From contig NZ_JAODOR010000004.1 in the NCBI RefSeq assembly GCF_025398275.1, positions 186,001 to 250,000 of the forward strand: DNA of 64,000 nt. The letters are read 5' to 3'. Each line of letters starts with the position of its first letter. Positions within the stretch are counted from its first letter, which is position 1. A model generated the notes under the pieces. The model searched no databases and had not been told where the DNA came from. It was given only the letters and a program-made list of their open reading frames with translations. A program made the position numbers and the translations under genes. This document shows positions 9,023 to 17,523 of the stretch, one piece after another. Source of the stretch: Microbacterium memoriense. GTDB lineage: Bacteria; Actinomycetota; Actinomycetes; Actinomycetales; Microbacteriaceae.

Positions 9023-9883
9023 ATGAGAACGATCTGGAAAGGCGCTCTGTCCTTCGGGCTCGTCAACGTGCCCGTCAAGGTGTACTCGGCGACGGAGGAT
9101 CACGACGTGCCGCTGCACCAGGTGCACGCTGCCGACGGCGGACGCATCCGCTACCAGCGCATCTGCGAGATCGACGGTGAGATCGTGCCCTACGCCGACA
9201 TCGACAAGGCCTACGACGACGGCGAACGCACGGTCGTGCTCACCGCGGAGGACATCGCCGCGCTCCCCGCCGAGCGCAGTCGCGAAATCGAAGTCGTGGA
9301 GTTCGTGCCGAGCGACCAGATCGACCTGCTGACGCTCGACAAGGCCTATTACCTCGAGCCGGATTCGGCCTCACCGAAGGCATACGTGCTCTTGCGTAAG
9401 ACACTCGAACAGACCGACCGTACGGCGATCGTGCGGTTCTCCCTGCGACAGAAGACACGGCTCGCGGCGCTCCGGGTCCGTGACGACGTGCTGGTCCTGC
9501 AGACCCTGCTCTGGGCCGATGAGGTACGCGCCGCGAGGTTCGCCGCCCTCGACGAGCCGGTCAAGATCTCCGCCAAGGAGCTGGAGCTGTCGGCATCGCT
9601 CGTGGAGAGCTTTTCGAGCGACTTCGACCCGACGCAGTTCGTCGACGAGTACCAGCAGGAGCTGCGCACCCTCATCGATGCGAAGCTCGACAAGGGCGAC
9701 GCGCTCGACACGGCCGAGACCTTCGGTGAGCGGTCCGAGAAGGATTCCGGAGGCGAGGTGATCGACCTCATGGCCGCGCTGAAGGCGAGCGTCGAACGGA
9801 GCCGTGCGGCGCGTCAAGAGGACGCTGCCCCGTCGTCACCGGCGCCGAAGAAGAAGACGTCGAGGGCGAAGAAAGCGTCCTGA
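9023..9883 (+). CDS. ku: Non-homologous end-joining protein Ku
   Basis: Bacterial Ku forms a homodimeric ring on broken DNA ends and recruits LigD. The 286-residue protein begins with the family signature MRTIWKGALSFGLVNVPVK. It has the ring/bridge core to about residue 250 and a Lys-rich tail (PKKKTSRAKKAS) of the kind linked to DNA binding. A GTG 15 bases upstream is in frame, but bacterial Ku proteins start at the MR(T/A)IWKG segment, so I chose ATG 9023. It is head-to-head with ligD, so both may share one control region. Confidence 0.95.
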   Translation: MRTIWKGALSFGLVNVPVKVYSATEDHDVPLHQVHAADGGRIRYQRICEIDGEIVPYADIDKAYDDGERTVVLTAEDIAALPAERSREIEVVEFVPSDQIDLLTLDKAYYLEPDSASPKAYVLLRKTLEQTDRTAIVRFSLRQKTRLAALRVRDDVLVLQTLLWADEVRAARFAALDEPVKISAKELELSASLVESFSSDFDPTQFVDEYQQELRTLIDAKLDKGDALDTAETFGERSEKDSGGEVIDLMAALKASVERSRAARQEDAAPSSPAPKKKTSRAKKAS

Positions 9884-9893
9884 GACCGCTCGC

Positions 9894-10706
9894 TCAGACG
9901 GCAGGTGTGCTGCCGCTTCGCGGTGGGTCATCGTCGCCGGCGTCGAACACCTCCGGTGCCGAGCGGTGCACCTCCGGGGCCACCTCGAACGTCTCGGGGG
10001 TGAGCGTCAGCTCCTGCGCTTCGGCGGCATCCGTGACGGGAGCGGCACCCTCGGCGAGTTCCTTGCGGACCTTCCGGCGCTCGGAGAAGTAGTGCCACAG
10101 CGTGATGATCGCCGTGCCGCCGACGGCCGTCAACAGGATGATGTCGATGTACTCGGTCACCAGGTTCGCAACCCAGGGGATGTAGGCGATGACGTAGCCG
10201 AGCATCGTGAGGCCGAAACCCCACAGCACCGCGCCGATCAGGTTGTAGAGCGAGTAGCGGCGCCACGGCATGTGACCGACGCCCGCGGCGACCGGAGCGA
10301 AGGTGCGGACGATCGGGACGAATCGCGCGAGGATGACGGTGAGTCCGCCGTAGCGTTCGAAGAACGCGTTCGTGCGTTCGACGTTCTTCCGGCTGAAGAG
10401 GCCGGATTCCTTCTTCTCGAAGACGGCGGGACCGCCCTTGTGGCCGATGTAGTAGCCGACTTCACCACCGAGGAACGCAGCCAGGGCGATCAGCAGCGAC
10501 ACGATCCAGATGTTGACGCCGAAGATGTCGCTCGTGTGCGTGAGAAGGCCGGAGATGACCAGCAAGGTGTCGCCGGGCAGGAGGAAGCCGACGAGCAGGC
10601 CCGTCTCGGCGAAAACGATGAAGCAGACCACCAGCAGCGCCCAAGGGCCCGCTGAATTGATGATCAGCTCAGGGTCGAGCCAGGGAATGAGGGCGATCTG
10701 GTGCAC
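9894..10706 (-). CDS. DedA family (VTT/SNARE-associated type) membrane protein
   Basis: DedA proteins are inner-membrane proteins linked to lipid carrier flipping, membrane-potential homeostasis and drug tolerance. The 270 residues hold several hydrophobic segments, the reentrant-loop region with GxLLPGDTLL and the conserved ARFVPIVRTFAP segment (about residues 120-135) containing the Arg residues typical of the family. The last 55 residues are hydrophilic and variable. The start is GTG at 10706. It lies 66 bases downstream of tRNA-Leu on the same strand and may be read through from it. Confidence 0.9.
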   Translation of the reverse strand: MHQIALIPWLDPELIINSAGPWALLVVCFIVFAETGLLVGFLLPGDTLLVISGLLTHTSDIFGVNIWIVSLLIALAAFLGGEVGYYIGHKGGPAVFEKKESGLFSRKNVERTNAFFERYGGLTVILARFVPIVRTFAPVAAGVGHMPWRRYSLYNLIGAVLWGFGLTMLGYVIAYIPWVANLVTEYIDIILLTAVGGTAIITLWHYFSERRKVRKELAEGAAPVTDAAEAQELTLTPETFEVAPEVHRSAPEVFDAGDDDPPRSGSTPAV

Positions 10707-10772
10707 TGGGGGTCCCGTCGGTCGTGCGTTCGGTCGGCGGTAGAACTGGCGTGAGCCTCCTGGCCCTTACCG

Positions 10773-10854
10773 TGCGGAAGGTGGGACTTGAACCCACACG
10801 CTCGAAAGCACAGGAACCTAAATCCTGCGTGTCTGCCAATTTCACCACTCCCGC
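10773..10854 (-). tRNA. tRNA-Leu (anticodon UAG)
   Basis: On the minus strand the sequence folds as a class II tRNA: acceptor stem GCGGGAG paired with CTTCCGC, the D-loop GGCAGAC, anticodon stem CAGGA/TCCTG with loop TTTAGGT (anticodon TAG), a long variable arm and a T-loop GGTTCAAGTC. It closely resembles enterobacterial leuW. The CCA end is not encoded (ACG follows), so CCA must be added after transcription. Confidence 0.95.
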
Positions 10855-10866
10855 GGTGAATGCAGT

Positions 10867-11703
10867 CTATCGACGAGGACTGACAGATTCCGTCGGCGCG
10901 ATCTCCGCGCTCGCCGCGATCCGGTCGCGTCGCGGCGAACCGCCGATGATCCAGTAGCCCAGCCCGACGATCACCGCACCCCCGATGAGGTTGCCGAGTC
11001 CGACCCACAAGAGGTTGCCGGCGAACAAGCCCAGTGTCGCGTTCGGATCGCCCGAGAAGAGCCCGATCCCGTACGTCGTCATGTTCGCGACAACGTGCTC
11101 GAAACCCGAGCTGATGAACGCGAGAATCGCGGCGAAAATCAGCAGGAGCTTGGTGACATCCGAGTGGACGCGGGCGCACATCCAGATCGCGAGGCACACG
11201 AGAACGTTGCAGAGGATGCCGCGGACGACGAGCTCGATCGGACTCTCATGCGCCTTGCTCTCCAGCATCCCGGACACCATCTGACCGGCAGGCGCGTTCG
11301 AGTGGAGCACTCCCGAGATGACGATCAGGCCGGCGAAGAGGAGCGAGCCGGCGAGATTCATGACGAACGTCACGGCGATCGTGGCAGCGGCCCGTCCGGG
11401 GGAGACGGCGCGCATGAGGGCGCCCTGGGGGAGGGTCATCATCGCTGAGGTCACGAGGTCCGCACCGGCGAAGACGACCAGTGTGAGGGCAACGCCGAAC
11501 ACGAGTCCGCTGACGAGCTTGGCGAGACCGTCACCGGCGGCCAAAAGTGGCCCGGCGGTGGACACCATGAGCACGACGCCGATGCCGATGTATGCGCCGG
11601 CGAGCATGCCCGACACCGCGAACCGTCCGAGGGTGCGAAGGCCCCCGGCCTTGTGGACGGCGGCATCGGCCTGGACGGAGAGGGTGTCGGGAATGCTCAG
11701 CAC
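10867..11703 (-). CDS. Formate/nitrite transporter (FNT) family protein
   Basis: A pentameric membrane channel for small monovalent anions such as formate, nitrite or hydrosulfide. The 278 residues contain six membrane helices and the characteristic FNT half-repeats, including the gating segment GADLVTSAMM and the later NLLWVGLGNLIGG segment. GTG 11703 is chosen because the TAGACT box lies 8 bases upstream. The exact anion cannot be told from sequence; no nitrite reductase or pyruvate-formate lyase genes are adjacent. A perfect 15-base dyad next to the promoter suggests control by a GntR/FadR-like repressor. Confidence 0.92.
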   Translation of the reverse strand: MLSIPDTLSVQADAAVHKAGGLRTLGRFAVSGMLAGAYIGIGVVLMVSTAGPLLAAGDGLAKLVSGLVFGVALTLVVFAGADLVTSAMMTLPQGALMRAVSPGRAAATIAVTFVMNLAGSLLFAGLIVISGVLHSNAPAGQMVSGMLESKAHESPIELVVRGILCNVLVCLAIWMCARVHSDVTKLLLIFAAILAFISSGFEHVVANMTTYGIGLFSGDPNATLGLFAGNLLWVGLGNLIGGAVIVGLGYWIIGGSPRRDRIAASAEIAPTESVSPRR

Positions 11704-11711
11704 GATGAGTC

Positions 11712-11717
11712 AGTCTA
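11712..11717 (-). promoter_or_regulatory. -10 box (TAGACT) of the FNT transporter gene
   Basis: Minus-strand TAGACT, 8 bases before GTG 11703; leaderless spacing. Confidence 0.6.
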
Positions 11718-11719
11718 CC

Positions 11720-11734
11720 TGTGGTCCGACCACA
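11720..11734. promoter_or_regulatory. Perfect dyad TGTGGTC-C-GACCACA, candidate GntR/FadR-type operator
   Basis: Seven-base arms are perfectly complementary around one base. The core TGGTNNNACCA is the pattern bound by FadR-subfamily GntR regulators. The dyad lies 2 bases upstream of the FNT -10 box, in its spacer region, where a bound protein would block RNA polymerase. No GntR gene is in the window, so the regulator must be elsewhere. Confidence 0.5.
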
Positions 11735-11797
11735 TGACAAGGGAACGGCTTGTGGATAATCTCGGTGACCTCGCCGGGGAATTGTCAGGATGCCGGG

Positions 11798-12976
11798 GTG
11801 AGTCTCGCCCCTGTCTCTTCCGCCACGACGGACACGCACGCGTCCGCCGTGCGGGCCGTCGCCGAGCGGGTACGTGATCGCCTGCGCGCCGAGCAGGCCG
11901 ACCCGGCGCGCCACCCCGACCGGGCCGAGCAGCTGGCCACCGCAGAAGTGCGCGCCCACAACGACTTCGCACTCGCGCGCGGACTGGACCTGATCGAGGA
12001 CGAGACCGCGTGCGTGCGCGCGGTGCTCGCGTCGGTGACGGGCTTCGGTCCGCTGCAGGCGCTCCTGGATGATCCGACGGTCGAAGAAATCTGGATCAAC
12101 TCACCGGACCGGGTCTACTTCGCGCGGGCGGGACGCAGCCATCGCGCGCCGCTCGTGTTGACCGACGAGGCCGTGCGCGACCTCGTCGAGCGGATGCTGC
12201 ATTCCACCGGTCGCCGTGTCGACCTCAGTCAACCGTTCGTCGATGCGTCGCTCCCGGACGGATCTCGACTCCACTGCGTCATCCCAGACATCACGAGATC
12301 GCACTGGGCGGTCAATATCCGGAAGTTCCTGACATCCCACCGCACCCTGGATGATCTCGTGGCCGCACGCTCGCTCACGCCCGCGGCCGCAGACCTGCTG
12401 ACCGATGCACTCGCGTCCGGGAGCAGCATCCTGGTCTCGGGAGCCACGCACGCCGGCAAGACGACCGTGTTGGCTGCGCTCATCGGCGCGTGCCCACCCG
12501 ATCACCGCATCGTCACGGTTGAGGAGACGTTCGAGCTCGCCGCTCAGGCGCCGGACATCGTCGCTCTGCAAGGACGTCAACCCAGTCTCGAAGGCACGGG
12601 ATCGGTGAGTCTCCGCCGACTCGTGAAAGAAGCACTGCGCATGCGACCCGATCGGTTGATCATCGGCGAGGTGCGCGACGCCGAGGCGCTCGATCTCCTC
12701 TTGGCACTCAACACCGGTGTGCCGGGTGCCGCGACTATCCACGCCAACTCGGCCGACGACGCGCTCCGCAAGCTGGCCGCGCTGCCACTTCTGGCCGGTC
12801 AGAACATCGACTCCGGCTTCGTGGTCCCCGCGATCGCCGCCTCGGTGGATCTCGTCGTGCACTGTCGCCGCGGTGCCGACGGGCATCGCTTCGTGGAGGA
12901 GATCGTGCGGTGCACCGGCACTGTGTCCGACGGCCGTGTCGAGACAGAGGTCGTCGCTCGAGGAGAGCGGCGATGA
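11798..12976 (+). CDS. CpaF/TadA-type secretion ATPase of the Tad pilus
   Basis: The hexameric ATPase that powers Tad/Flp pilus assembly. With the GTG at 11798 it has 392 residues. Residues 1-130 form the N-terminal domain; the RecA-like core has a Walker A region (GATHAGKTT), the acidic TVEETFEL segment, the Walker B/His-box stretch IIGEVRDAEALDLL and the GAATIHANSADDAL sensor. An in-frame ATG at 11750 would add 16 atypical residues. A GATAAT box at 11755 and a CAGGAT box at 11786 are both possible -10 elements, so the start is not settled. Its stop overlaps the tadB start. Confidence 0.9.
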   Translation: MSLAPVSSATTDTHASAVRAVAERVRDRLRAEQADPARHPDRAEQLATAEVRAHNDFALARGLDLIEDETACVRAVLASVTGFGPLQALLDDPTVEEIWINSPDRVYFARAGRSHRAPLVLTDEAVRDLVERMLHSTGRRVDLSQPFVDASLPDGSRLHCVIPDITRSHWAVNIRKFLTSHRTLDDLVAARSLTPAAADLLTDALASGSSILVSGATHAGKTTVLAALIGACPPDHRIVTVEETFELAAQAPDIVALQGRQPSLEGTGSVSLRRLVKEALRMRPDRLIIGEVRDAEALDLLLALNTGVPGAATIHANSADDALRKLAALPLLAGQNIDSGFVVPAIAASVDLVVHCRRGADGHRFVEEIVRCTGTVSDGRVETEVVARGERR

Positions 12977-13833
12977 CGATCCTCTGGGGTGCTCTGCTTG
13001 CAGCCGGCGTCCTGCTGGTTGCGTCCCCGTGGCTCTGGCCCGTTCGGACTTCGGCAGAGAGGGCGCCCATCGTCGATGGGAGGATCGCGCGGATGCTGCA
13101 GGAAGCCGGCTACGCCCACGCTCCCGTTGCGCGCCCCGTCGTGATCGGTGTGACCGGTGGCGTGGTGGCGGCATCCGTGAGCTTCTTGGCGACCGGGCTC
13201 GTCGCCGTCGCGCTCGTCGCGGCGATCGCGGGGTGTGCAGCACCGTTCGGGTGGCTGCGTCAGCGGGCGCGGCGCTTGCGGACCTCGCGTCGTGCGCTGT
13301 GGTCGGACGTGTGTGAACTCCTCATCGCCTCGGCCCGAGCGGGCATGTCGCTGCCGGATGCCGTGTCAGCCCTCGCCGACAGCGGACCGCCGTCGTTACG
13401 TCCCGCGTTCGCCCGGTTTGCGGGGGACATGGCGGCATCGGGGCACTTCGACTCCAGTGCGTTGCGGCTGAAGGCATCGCTCGCCGACCCGGCGGCCGAT
13501 CGGATCGTCGAGACGCTTCGAATGGCACGCCAGGTGGGCGGCACCGAGCTCACCGCGGTCCTCCGGGCGCTGTCCGCGTCCGTCCGCGCCGATGCCACGC
13601 TCCGGTCCGAAGTCGAGGCGCGTCAGTCGTGGGTGCGCGGCGCGGCGGTCGTCGGCGTGGTGGCGCCGTGGATCGTGCTCGGACTCCTGGCGCTGCGCCC
13701 GGAGGGAGCCGCTGCGTACGGCAGTCCCGCCGGCGTCGTGGTGGTCTTGGTCGGAGCGGCTGTCTCGGTGTTCGCCTATCGGCTGACGCTGCGGCTCGGC
13801 CGGCTGCCCGAGCCGCAGAGGTGGTTCGCATGA
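12973..13833 (+). CDS. TadB-like type II secretion system F domain protein
   Basis: An inner-membrane platform protein of the Tad pilus. The 286 residues have two N-terminal hydrophobic segments, a cytoplasmic GspF-type domain in the middle (LLIASARAGMSLPDAV...) and two C-terminal membrane helices. The start overlaps the ATPase gene stop by 4 bases (ATGA), showing translational coupling. It pairs with the next gene as TadB/TadC. Confidence 0.88.
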   Translation: MTILWGALLAAGVLLVASPWLWPVRTSAERAPIVDGRIARMLQEAGYAHAPVARPVVIGVTGGVVAASVSFLATGLVAVALVAAIAGCAAPFGWLRQRARRLRTSRRALWSDVCELLIASARAGMSLPDAVSALADSGPPSLRPAFARFAGDMAASGHFDSSALRLKASLADPAADRIVETLRMARQVGGTELTAVLRALSASVRADATLRSEVEARQSWVRGAAVVGVVAPWIVLGLLALRPEGAAAYGSPAGVVVVLVGAAVSVFAYRLTLRLGRLPEPQRWFA

Positions 13834-14747
13834 GCATCATGACGGAGCTGGCGTTTGCCCTCGTCCTTGGCGCGGGGCTGGCCGCAGGAATTCTGCTGGC
13901 TGCCGTGCGGGTGCCCCAGTGGTCCGCACCGAGCCTCGAGCGGCGGATCGCGCCTTACGTCCGCGACGTGGCAGATCCGCGGGGTTTGACGCCGCTCGCA
14001 GCGCCGGCATGGGATACCGGTTGGCGGTCGGTGCGCGATCGGGTCATCGCCGCGTGGGGCGGCGGAGACGCACTGGCCATGCGGCTGCGCCAGGCGGATC
14101 GCTCGCAGACGGTGTTGTCCTTCCGCGCCACCCAGCTCGCGTGGGCGCTCGCCGGGTTGGCTCTCGGTGCTGTTCTCGCCGTCGCGGTGTCGCTGGCCGG
14201 ACGCGGTGGACCGATCGCGGTTCTCCTCCCGCCGCTCGTGGCCGTCGCGGCGATCGTCTTCTGTGACTACCGGTTGACGCTCGCCGCGCGCACGCGCACC
14301 GCGCGGATCGAGGACGAGTTGCCGACCGTCCTGGAGTTCCTCGCGCTGTGCTTGTCGGCCGGCGAAGGCCTGCGGGACGCCTTGCGCCGCGTGGGCGACA
14401 TCGGCACGGGCGAACTGACCGCCGAGTTGCGCCGTGCGGTCCTTGCCAGCGGCACCGGCTCGAGCCTGTCTGATGCGCTCCTCGATCTGGCGCGGAGCGT
14501 CGACGTCCCCGCGCTCTCGCGGGCCATCGAGCACATCGTCTCCGCGATCGACCGCGGTGCGCCGCTCGCCCAGGTCCTGCAGGATCAGGCCGTCGATGCC
14601 CGCGAAGACGCGAAGCGCGGGCTCATCGAAGCCGCGGGGCGTAAGGAAATCCTGATGCTTCTGCCGCTGGTCTTCTTGATCCTGCCGTTGTCGGTTCTCT
14701 TCGCCGTCTTCCCCGGGATCGTCCTGCTGAAACTCGGAATCGGATGA
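13830..14747 (+). CDS. TadC-like type II secretion system F domain protein
   Basis: The second platform protein of the Tad pilus, 305 residues. An N-terminal membrane segment is followed by two central ones, a GspF-type domain (about 165-290) with LEFLALCLSAGEGLRDAL, and a C-terminal membrane helix. The ATG overlaps the tadB stop (ATGA). GspF proteins of this type work as a heterodimer next to the ATPase. Confidence 0.88.
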   Translation: MSIMTELAFALVLGAGLAAGILLAAVRVPQWSAPSLERRIAPYVRDVADPRGLTPLAAPAWDTGWRSVRDRVIAAWGGGDALAMRLRQADRSQTVLSFRATQLAWALAGLALGAVLAVAVSLAGRGGPIAVLLPPLVAVAAIVFCDYRLTLAARTRTARIEDELPTVLEFLALCLSAGEGLRDALRRVGDIGTGELTAELRRAVLASGTGSSLSDALLDLARSVDVPALSRAIEHIVSAIDRGAPLAQVLQDQAVDAREDAKRGLIEAAGRKEILMLLPLVFLILPLSVLFAVFPGIVLLKLGIG

Positions 14748-14773
14748 CCGTCGACGGTCGAAAGGAGGCGGAC

Positions 14774-14965
14774 ATGATCCGCACAGGATGGGGCGCCGTG
14801 CGCTCTGCATGGAAGGACACGACGACCGACGAACGGGGTGACGTGCCCGGCTGGGTCTTGGTCACGTTGATGACCGCAGGACTCGTCGTGGCGATCTGGG
14901 CGCTCGCGGGGCCGGCACTGGCCAACCTCTTCACCGATGCGATCAGTCGCGTGTCCGGGTTCTGA
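14774..14965 (+). CDS. Small Flp-pilin-like protein (DUF4244 type)
   Basis: Probably the major pilin of the Tad system. The 63-residue product has a charged N-terminus ending in TTDERGD, then one membrane helix (about residues 35-55, WVLVTLMTAGLVVAIWALAG) and a short tail, as in actinobacterial DUF4244/Flp proteins. A strong Shine-Dalgarno (AAAGGAGG at 14761-14768) sits 5 bases before ATG 14774, which I prefer to the ATG at 14744 overlapping the tadC stop. The prepilin peptidase that would cleave it is not in the window. Confidence 0.8.
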   Translation: MIRTGWGAVRSAWKDTTTDERGDVPGWVLVTLMTAGLVVAIWALAGPALANLFTDAISRVSGF

Positions 14966-14971
14966 CGCGTC

Positions 14972-15358
14972 ATGCTCTCGCTGCGCGAGGACGATCGGGG
15001 CTCCAGCCCGGTGGAGTTCGTCCTCGTGGGGACTCTCCTCACGGTCCTGACGCTGGCAGTCGTGCAGCTGGGGCTCGCGGTCTACGTCCGCAATGTCGTT
15101 CACGATGCTGCCGTGGAAGGCGCCTATCATGGCGCTCTCGCTGACACCTCGCTCGCCGATGGTGCGGCACGCACCGAGCGCCTGATCCACGCCGCGGTGA
15201 ACGGATTGGACGCGAGCGTATCGGCGCGCGATACGACCGCTCTCGGCGTGCCCGCCATCGAGGTCACCGTCGTCGCGACTCTGCCGCTCATCGGGCTGCT
15301 CGGGCTGCCCGCGGGGATGGAGGTCAGCGCACATGCACCGCGAGAATCCTTCGATTGA
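14972..15358 (+). CDS. TadE-like minor pilin
   Basis: A 128-residue TadE-family pseudopilin. The conserved N-terminal block (DDRGSSPVEFVLVGTLL) with the Glu that follows the cleavage region precedes one membrane helix (about 13-35). The rest is an extracytoplasmic domain of about 90 residues. It lies 6 bases after the pilin gene and overlaps the next gene by 26 bases in another frame. Confidence 0.85.
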   Translation: MLSLREDDRGSSPVEFVLVGTLLTVLTLAVVQLGLAVYVRNVVHDAAVEGAYHGALADTSLADGAARTERLIHAAVNGLDASVSARDTTALGVPAIEVTVVATLPLIGLLGLPAGMEVSAHAPRESFD

Positions 15359-15797
15359 CGACTCCGGACAGGACGGATCTGCCGCACTGGAGTTCATCCT
15401 CGTCGGCCTGATCCTGTTGGTGCCGATCGTCTACCTCATCGTCGCGCTCGGCGCGATCCAGGGGCACGCTCTCGGCGTCGAGGCCGGTGCTCGCCAGCTC
15501 GCGCGGACGATTGCGACGTCCGACGACGCCGCGACAGCGGACGCCCGGGCGGAGCGTGTGATCGCCGCCATCGCTCAGGAGTACGGCATCGATCGCGACA
15601 CCGTCAGGATCGACATCACCTGCGCACGCGGCGCATCGATGTGTCCCGAGGCGGGCGCCACCCTCCTCGTCACCCTGTCCGCGAGCGTCGCGTTGCCGCT
15701 CGTCCCCGCTGTGCTCGGGCTCGAAAGTCTGGCCCGCGTGCCGGTCGAGGCCACGGGTGCGCAGAAAGTCTCGCGGTATTGGGAGGGAGCGCCGTGA
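15333..15797 (+). CDS. Second TadE-like minor pilin
   Basis: A 154-residue protein with the TadE pattern DGSAALEFILVGLILLVP at residues 10-27, one membrane helix and an outer domain with two cysteines (CARGASMC) that may pair. Its first 26 bases overlap the end of the previous gene, an unusually long coupling overlap. The frame is strong through the overlap, so I accept the ATG at 15333. Confidence 0.82.
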   Translation: MHRENPSIDDSGQDGSAALEFILVGLILLVPIVYLIVALGAIQGHALGVEAGARQLARTIATSDDAATADARAERVIAAIAQEYGIDRDTVRIDITCARGASMCPEAGATLLVTLSASVALPLVPAVLGLESLARVPVEATGAQKVSRYWEGAP

Positions 15798-16213
15798 TGC
15801 CCCGCCCCGCGCATGTGGATGATGAGGGCAGTGTCCTGCTCCTCACCCTCGGCTATGCGCTGCTCGCGATCGCGCTCGTTCTCGTGTGCGTCGACGCGAC
15901 CAGCCTTTACCTGGCGCAGAAGCGCGTGGATGCCGCGGCCGATGCGGCTGCCCTGGCCGGCGCCGATGGATTCACGCTGACGATCACGGACGGGGAGCCG
16001 CTGGCCGCACTGACGAACGCCGGCATCCGTGCGCAAGCAGAGGACATCCTCGCGGTCTACGACGACACGGTACTCGTGGCCGCCGGCACGGACGACGGTG
16101 TCTCGGCGCGGGTGACAGTGTCGACGCGCTGGCGACCTCCTGTGCTCAGCATCTTCGTTCCCGAGGGGGTTGCGCTCGAGGCGACCGCCACGAGCCGAAC
16201 GGCGCTGCGCTGA
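15797..16213 (+). CDS. TadG-like pilus assembly protein (Rv3654c-type)
   Basis: A 138-residue protein with the block DDEGSVLLLTLGYALL, one membrane helix and then QKRVDAAADAAALAGAD, typical of TadG/Rv3654c helicase/secretion-neighbourhood proteins in actinobacteria. The ATG overlaps the stop of the preceding gene by one base; a GTG directly before it is an alternative start. It is the last gene of the pilus operon and ends 7 bases from a convergent MFS gene. Confidence 0.82.
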   Translation: MPRPAHVDDEGSVLLLTLGYALLAIALVLVCVDATSLYLAQKRVDAAADAAALAGADGFTLTITDGEPLAALTNAGIRAQAEDILAVYDDTVLVAAGTDDGVSARVTVSTRWRPPVLSIFVPEGVALEATATSRTALR

Positions 16214-16220
16214 CGCGCGC

Positions 16221-17498
16221 TCAGCTCTCGCGCGGCACGAACCGCGGCACCCAGCGCAGGAACGCCAGCGCGCCGAGCAGGCCGATCACGCCCATCGTCG
16301 CCGTGGCGATCGACAGGGAGAACGCGGCGGCGAGAGCCGACACCGTGAGCGGCGCGATCGCGCCGCCGGCATCCGTCAATGTTCGCCACGAGCCGAGGAA
16401 CGGCGCCGGGTCGGCCTGCGGGGCGACATCGGCGCCGAGCGTGAGGAGGATGCCGCTGGAGAGGCCGTTTCCGACTCCGAGGACCGCCGCGAACAGGGCG
16501 AACCACAGGGCCGACTGGGTGAGGTCATGCGTGAAGGACAGCGCGACGAAGCCCGCACCCATCAGGACCATGGCCGGGAGCGCCGCCCAGAGTCGCCCGA
16601 AGCGGTCCATGACCTGGCCGCTCGCGTAGAACAGGACAAAGTCGATCGCCCCCGACACGCCGACGACGAGGGCGATCGTCTGGGCGTCGAGCCCGATGGA
16701 CACGCCCCAGAGTGGCAACACGATCTGCCGTGCCGAGCGCACCGCCGACAGCGACGCCGCCGCGACGCCGAGCCGCGAGAGCACGCCGCGGTACTGCCAC
16801 ATCGTTCGGAACACACCTGCACGACGCTGGAGCGGAATCGACCCGGTGACGGCTTCGCCGGTGTCGACGTCGTCACCTGTGGATGCCGTCGACGCGGACG
16901 GCGATGCGACCACTTCGGGGTCGGGACCCAGGAGAACGAGGAGCACCGTCGCGATCAGGCAGGCGCCGAAGAACCACACCGTCGCACGCTCATCCTGGAG
17001 CATCGCGAGCAGCAGCGCCGCGACGAAGGGACCGACGAACATGCCGAGGCGGAACGTTCCTCCCAGGAGAGACAGCGACCGAGCACGGTACGCCAACGGC
17101 ACTCGGGTCGTCATGAACGAATGCCGGGCGAGCCCGAAGGTCGCCGCACAGAAACCGATCAGGAAGACCGCCGCGGCGAGCCCCGGCAAGCTCGGCGCGA
17201 CCAGAAGCCCGGCGACGCCGCCGAGTGCGAGAACACCGCCGAAGGCCATCGTGACGCGCTCGCCGACGCGGGCGACCGCCCACCCCGCCGGAATGTTGCC
17301 GACGAGTTGACCGACCACGAGCGCAGAGACCACCAGCGCCGCGGTCGGGACATCGGCGCCGAGCTCTGCAGCGATCACCGGCAGCAGGGGGATCACGGCT
17401 CCCTCGCCGAGGGCGAACAAGACCGTCGGGCCGTAGATCATCGGCGCCAACCGCCACAGCACCCCGCCCATCGACGAGGTGGGGTGGGCTGCGGTCAC
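16221..17498 (-). CDS. MFS transporter
   Basis: A 425-residue major facilitator protein with about 12 membrane helices and a central cytoplasmic loop (about 195-235) rich in Ser, Thr and Asp. The conserved loop-2 motif appears as GWAVARVGERV. I chose GTG 17498 because a TAACGT box lies 7 bases upstream on the minus strand; longer forms would run across the prfB promoter and start. The substrate is unknown. It is divergent from prfB with overlapping promoters. Confidence 0.85.
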   Translation of the reverse strand: MTAAHPTSSMGGVLWRLAPMIYGPTVLFALGEGAVIPLLPVIAAELGADVPTAALVVSALVVGQLVGNIPAGWAVARVGERVTMAFGGVLALGGVAGLLVAPSLPGLAAAVFLIGFCAATFGLARHSFMTTRVPLAYRARSLSLLGGTFRLGMFVGPFVAALLLAMLQDERATVWFFGACLIATVLLVLLGPDPEVVASPSASTASTGDDVDTGEAVTGSIPLQRRAGVFRTMWQYRGVLSRLGVAAASLSAVRSARQIVLPLWGVSIGLDAQTIALVVGVSGAIDFVLFYASGQVMDRFGRLWAALPAMVLMGAGFVALSFTHDLTQSALWFALFAAVLGVGNGLSSGILLTLGADVAPQADPAPFLGSWRTLTDAGGAIAPLTVSALAAAFSLSIATATMGVIGLLGALAFLRWVPRFVPRES

Positions 17499-17505
17499 GC
17501 TCTTC

Positions 17506-17515
17506 ACGTTAGTCT
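17506..17515. promoter_or_regulatory. Overlapping divergent -10 boxes of the MFS gene and prfB
   Basis: Minus-strand TAACGT (17506-17511, 7 bases before GTG 17498) and plus-strand TAGTCT (17510-17515, 8 bases before ATG 17524) share the two bases TA. RNA polymerase could use only one at a time. Confidence 0.55.
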
Positions 17516-17523
17516 GGACTGTC

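Noticed and set aside
10773..10854. tRNA-Leu with anticodon UAA
   Set aside because: The seven-base loop TTTAGGT places TAG, not TAA, at positions 34-36.
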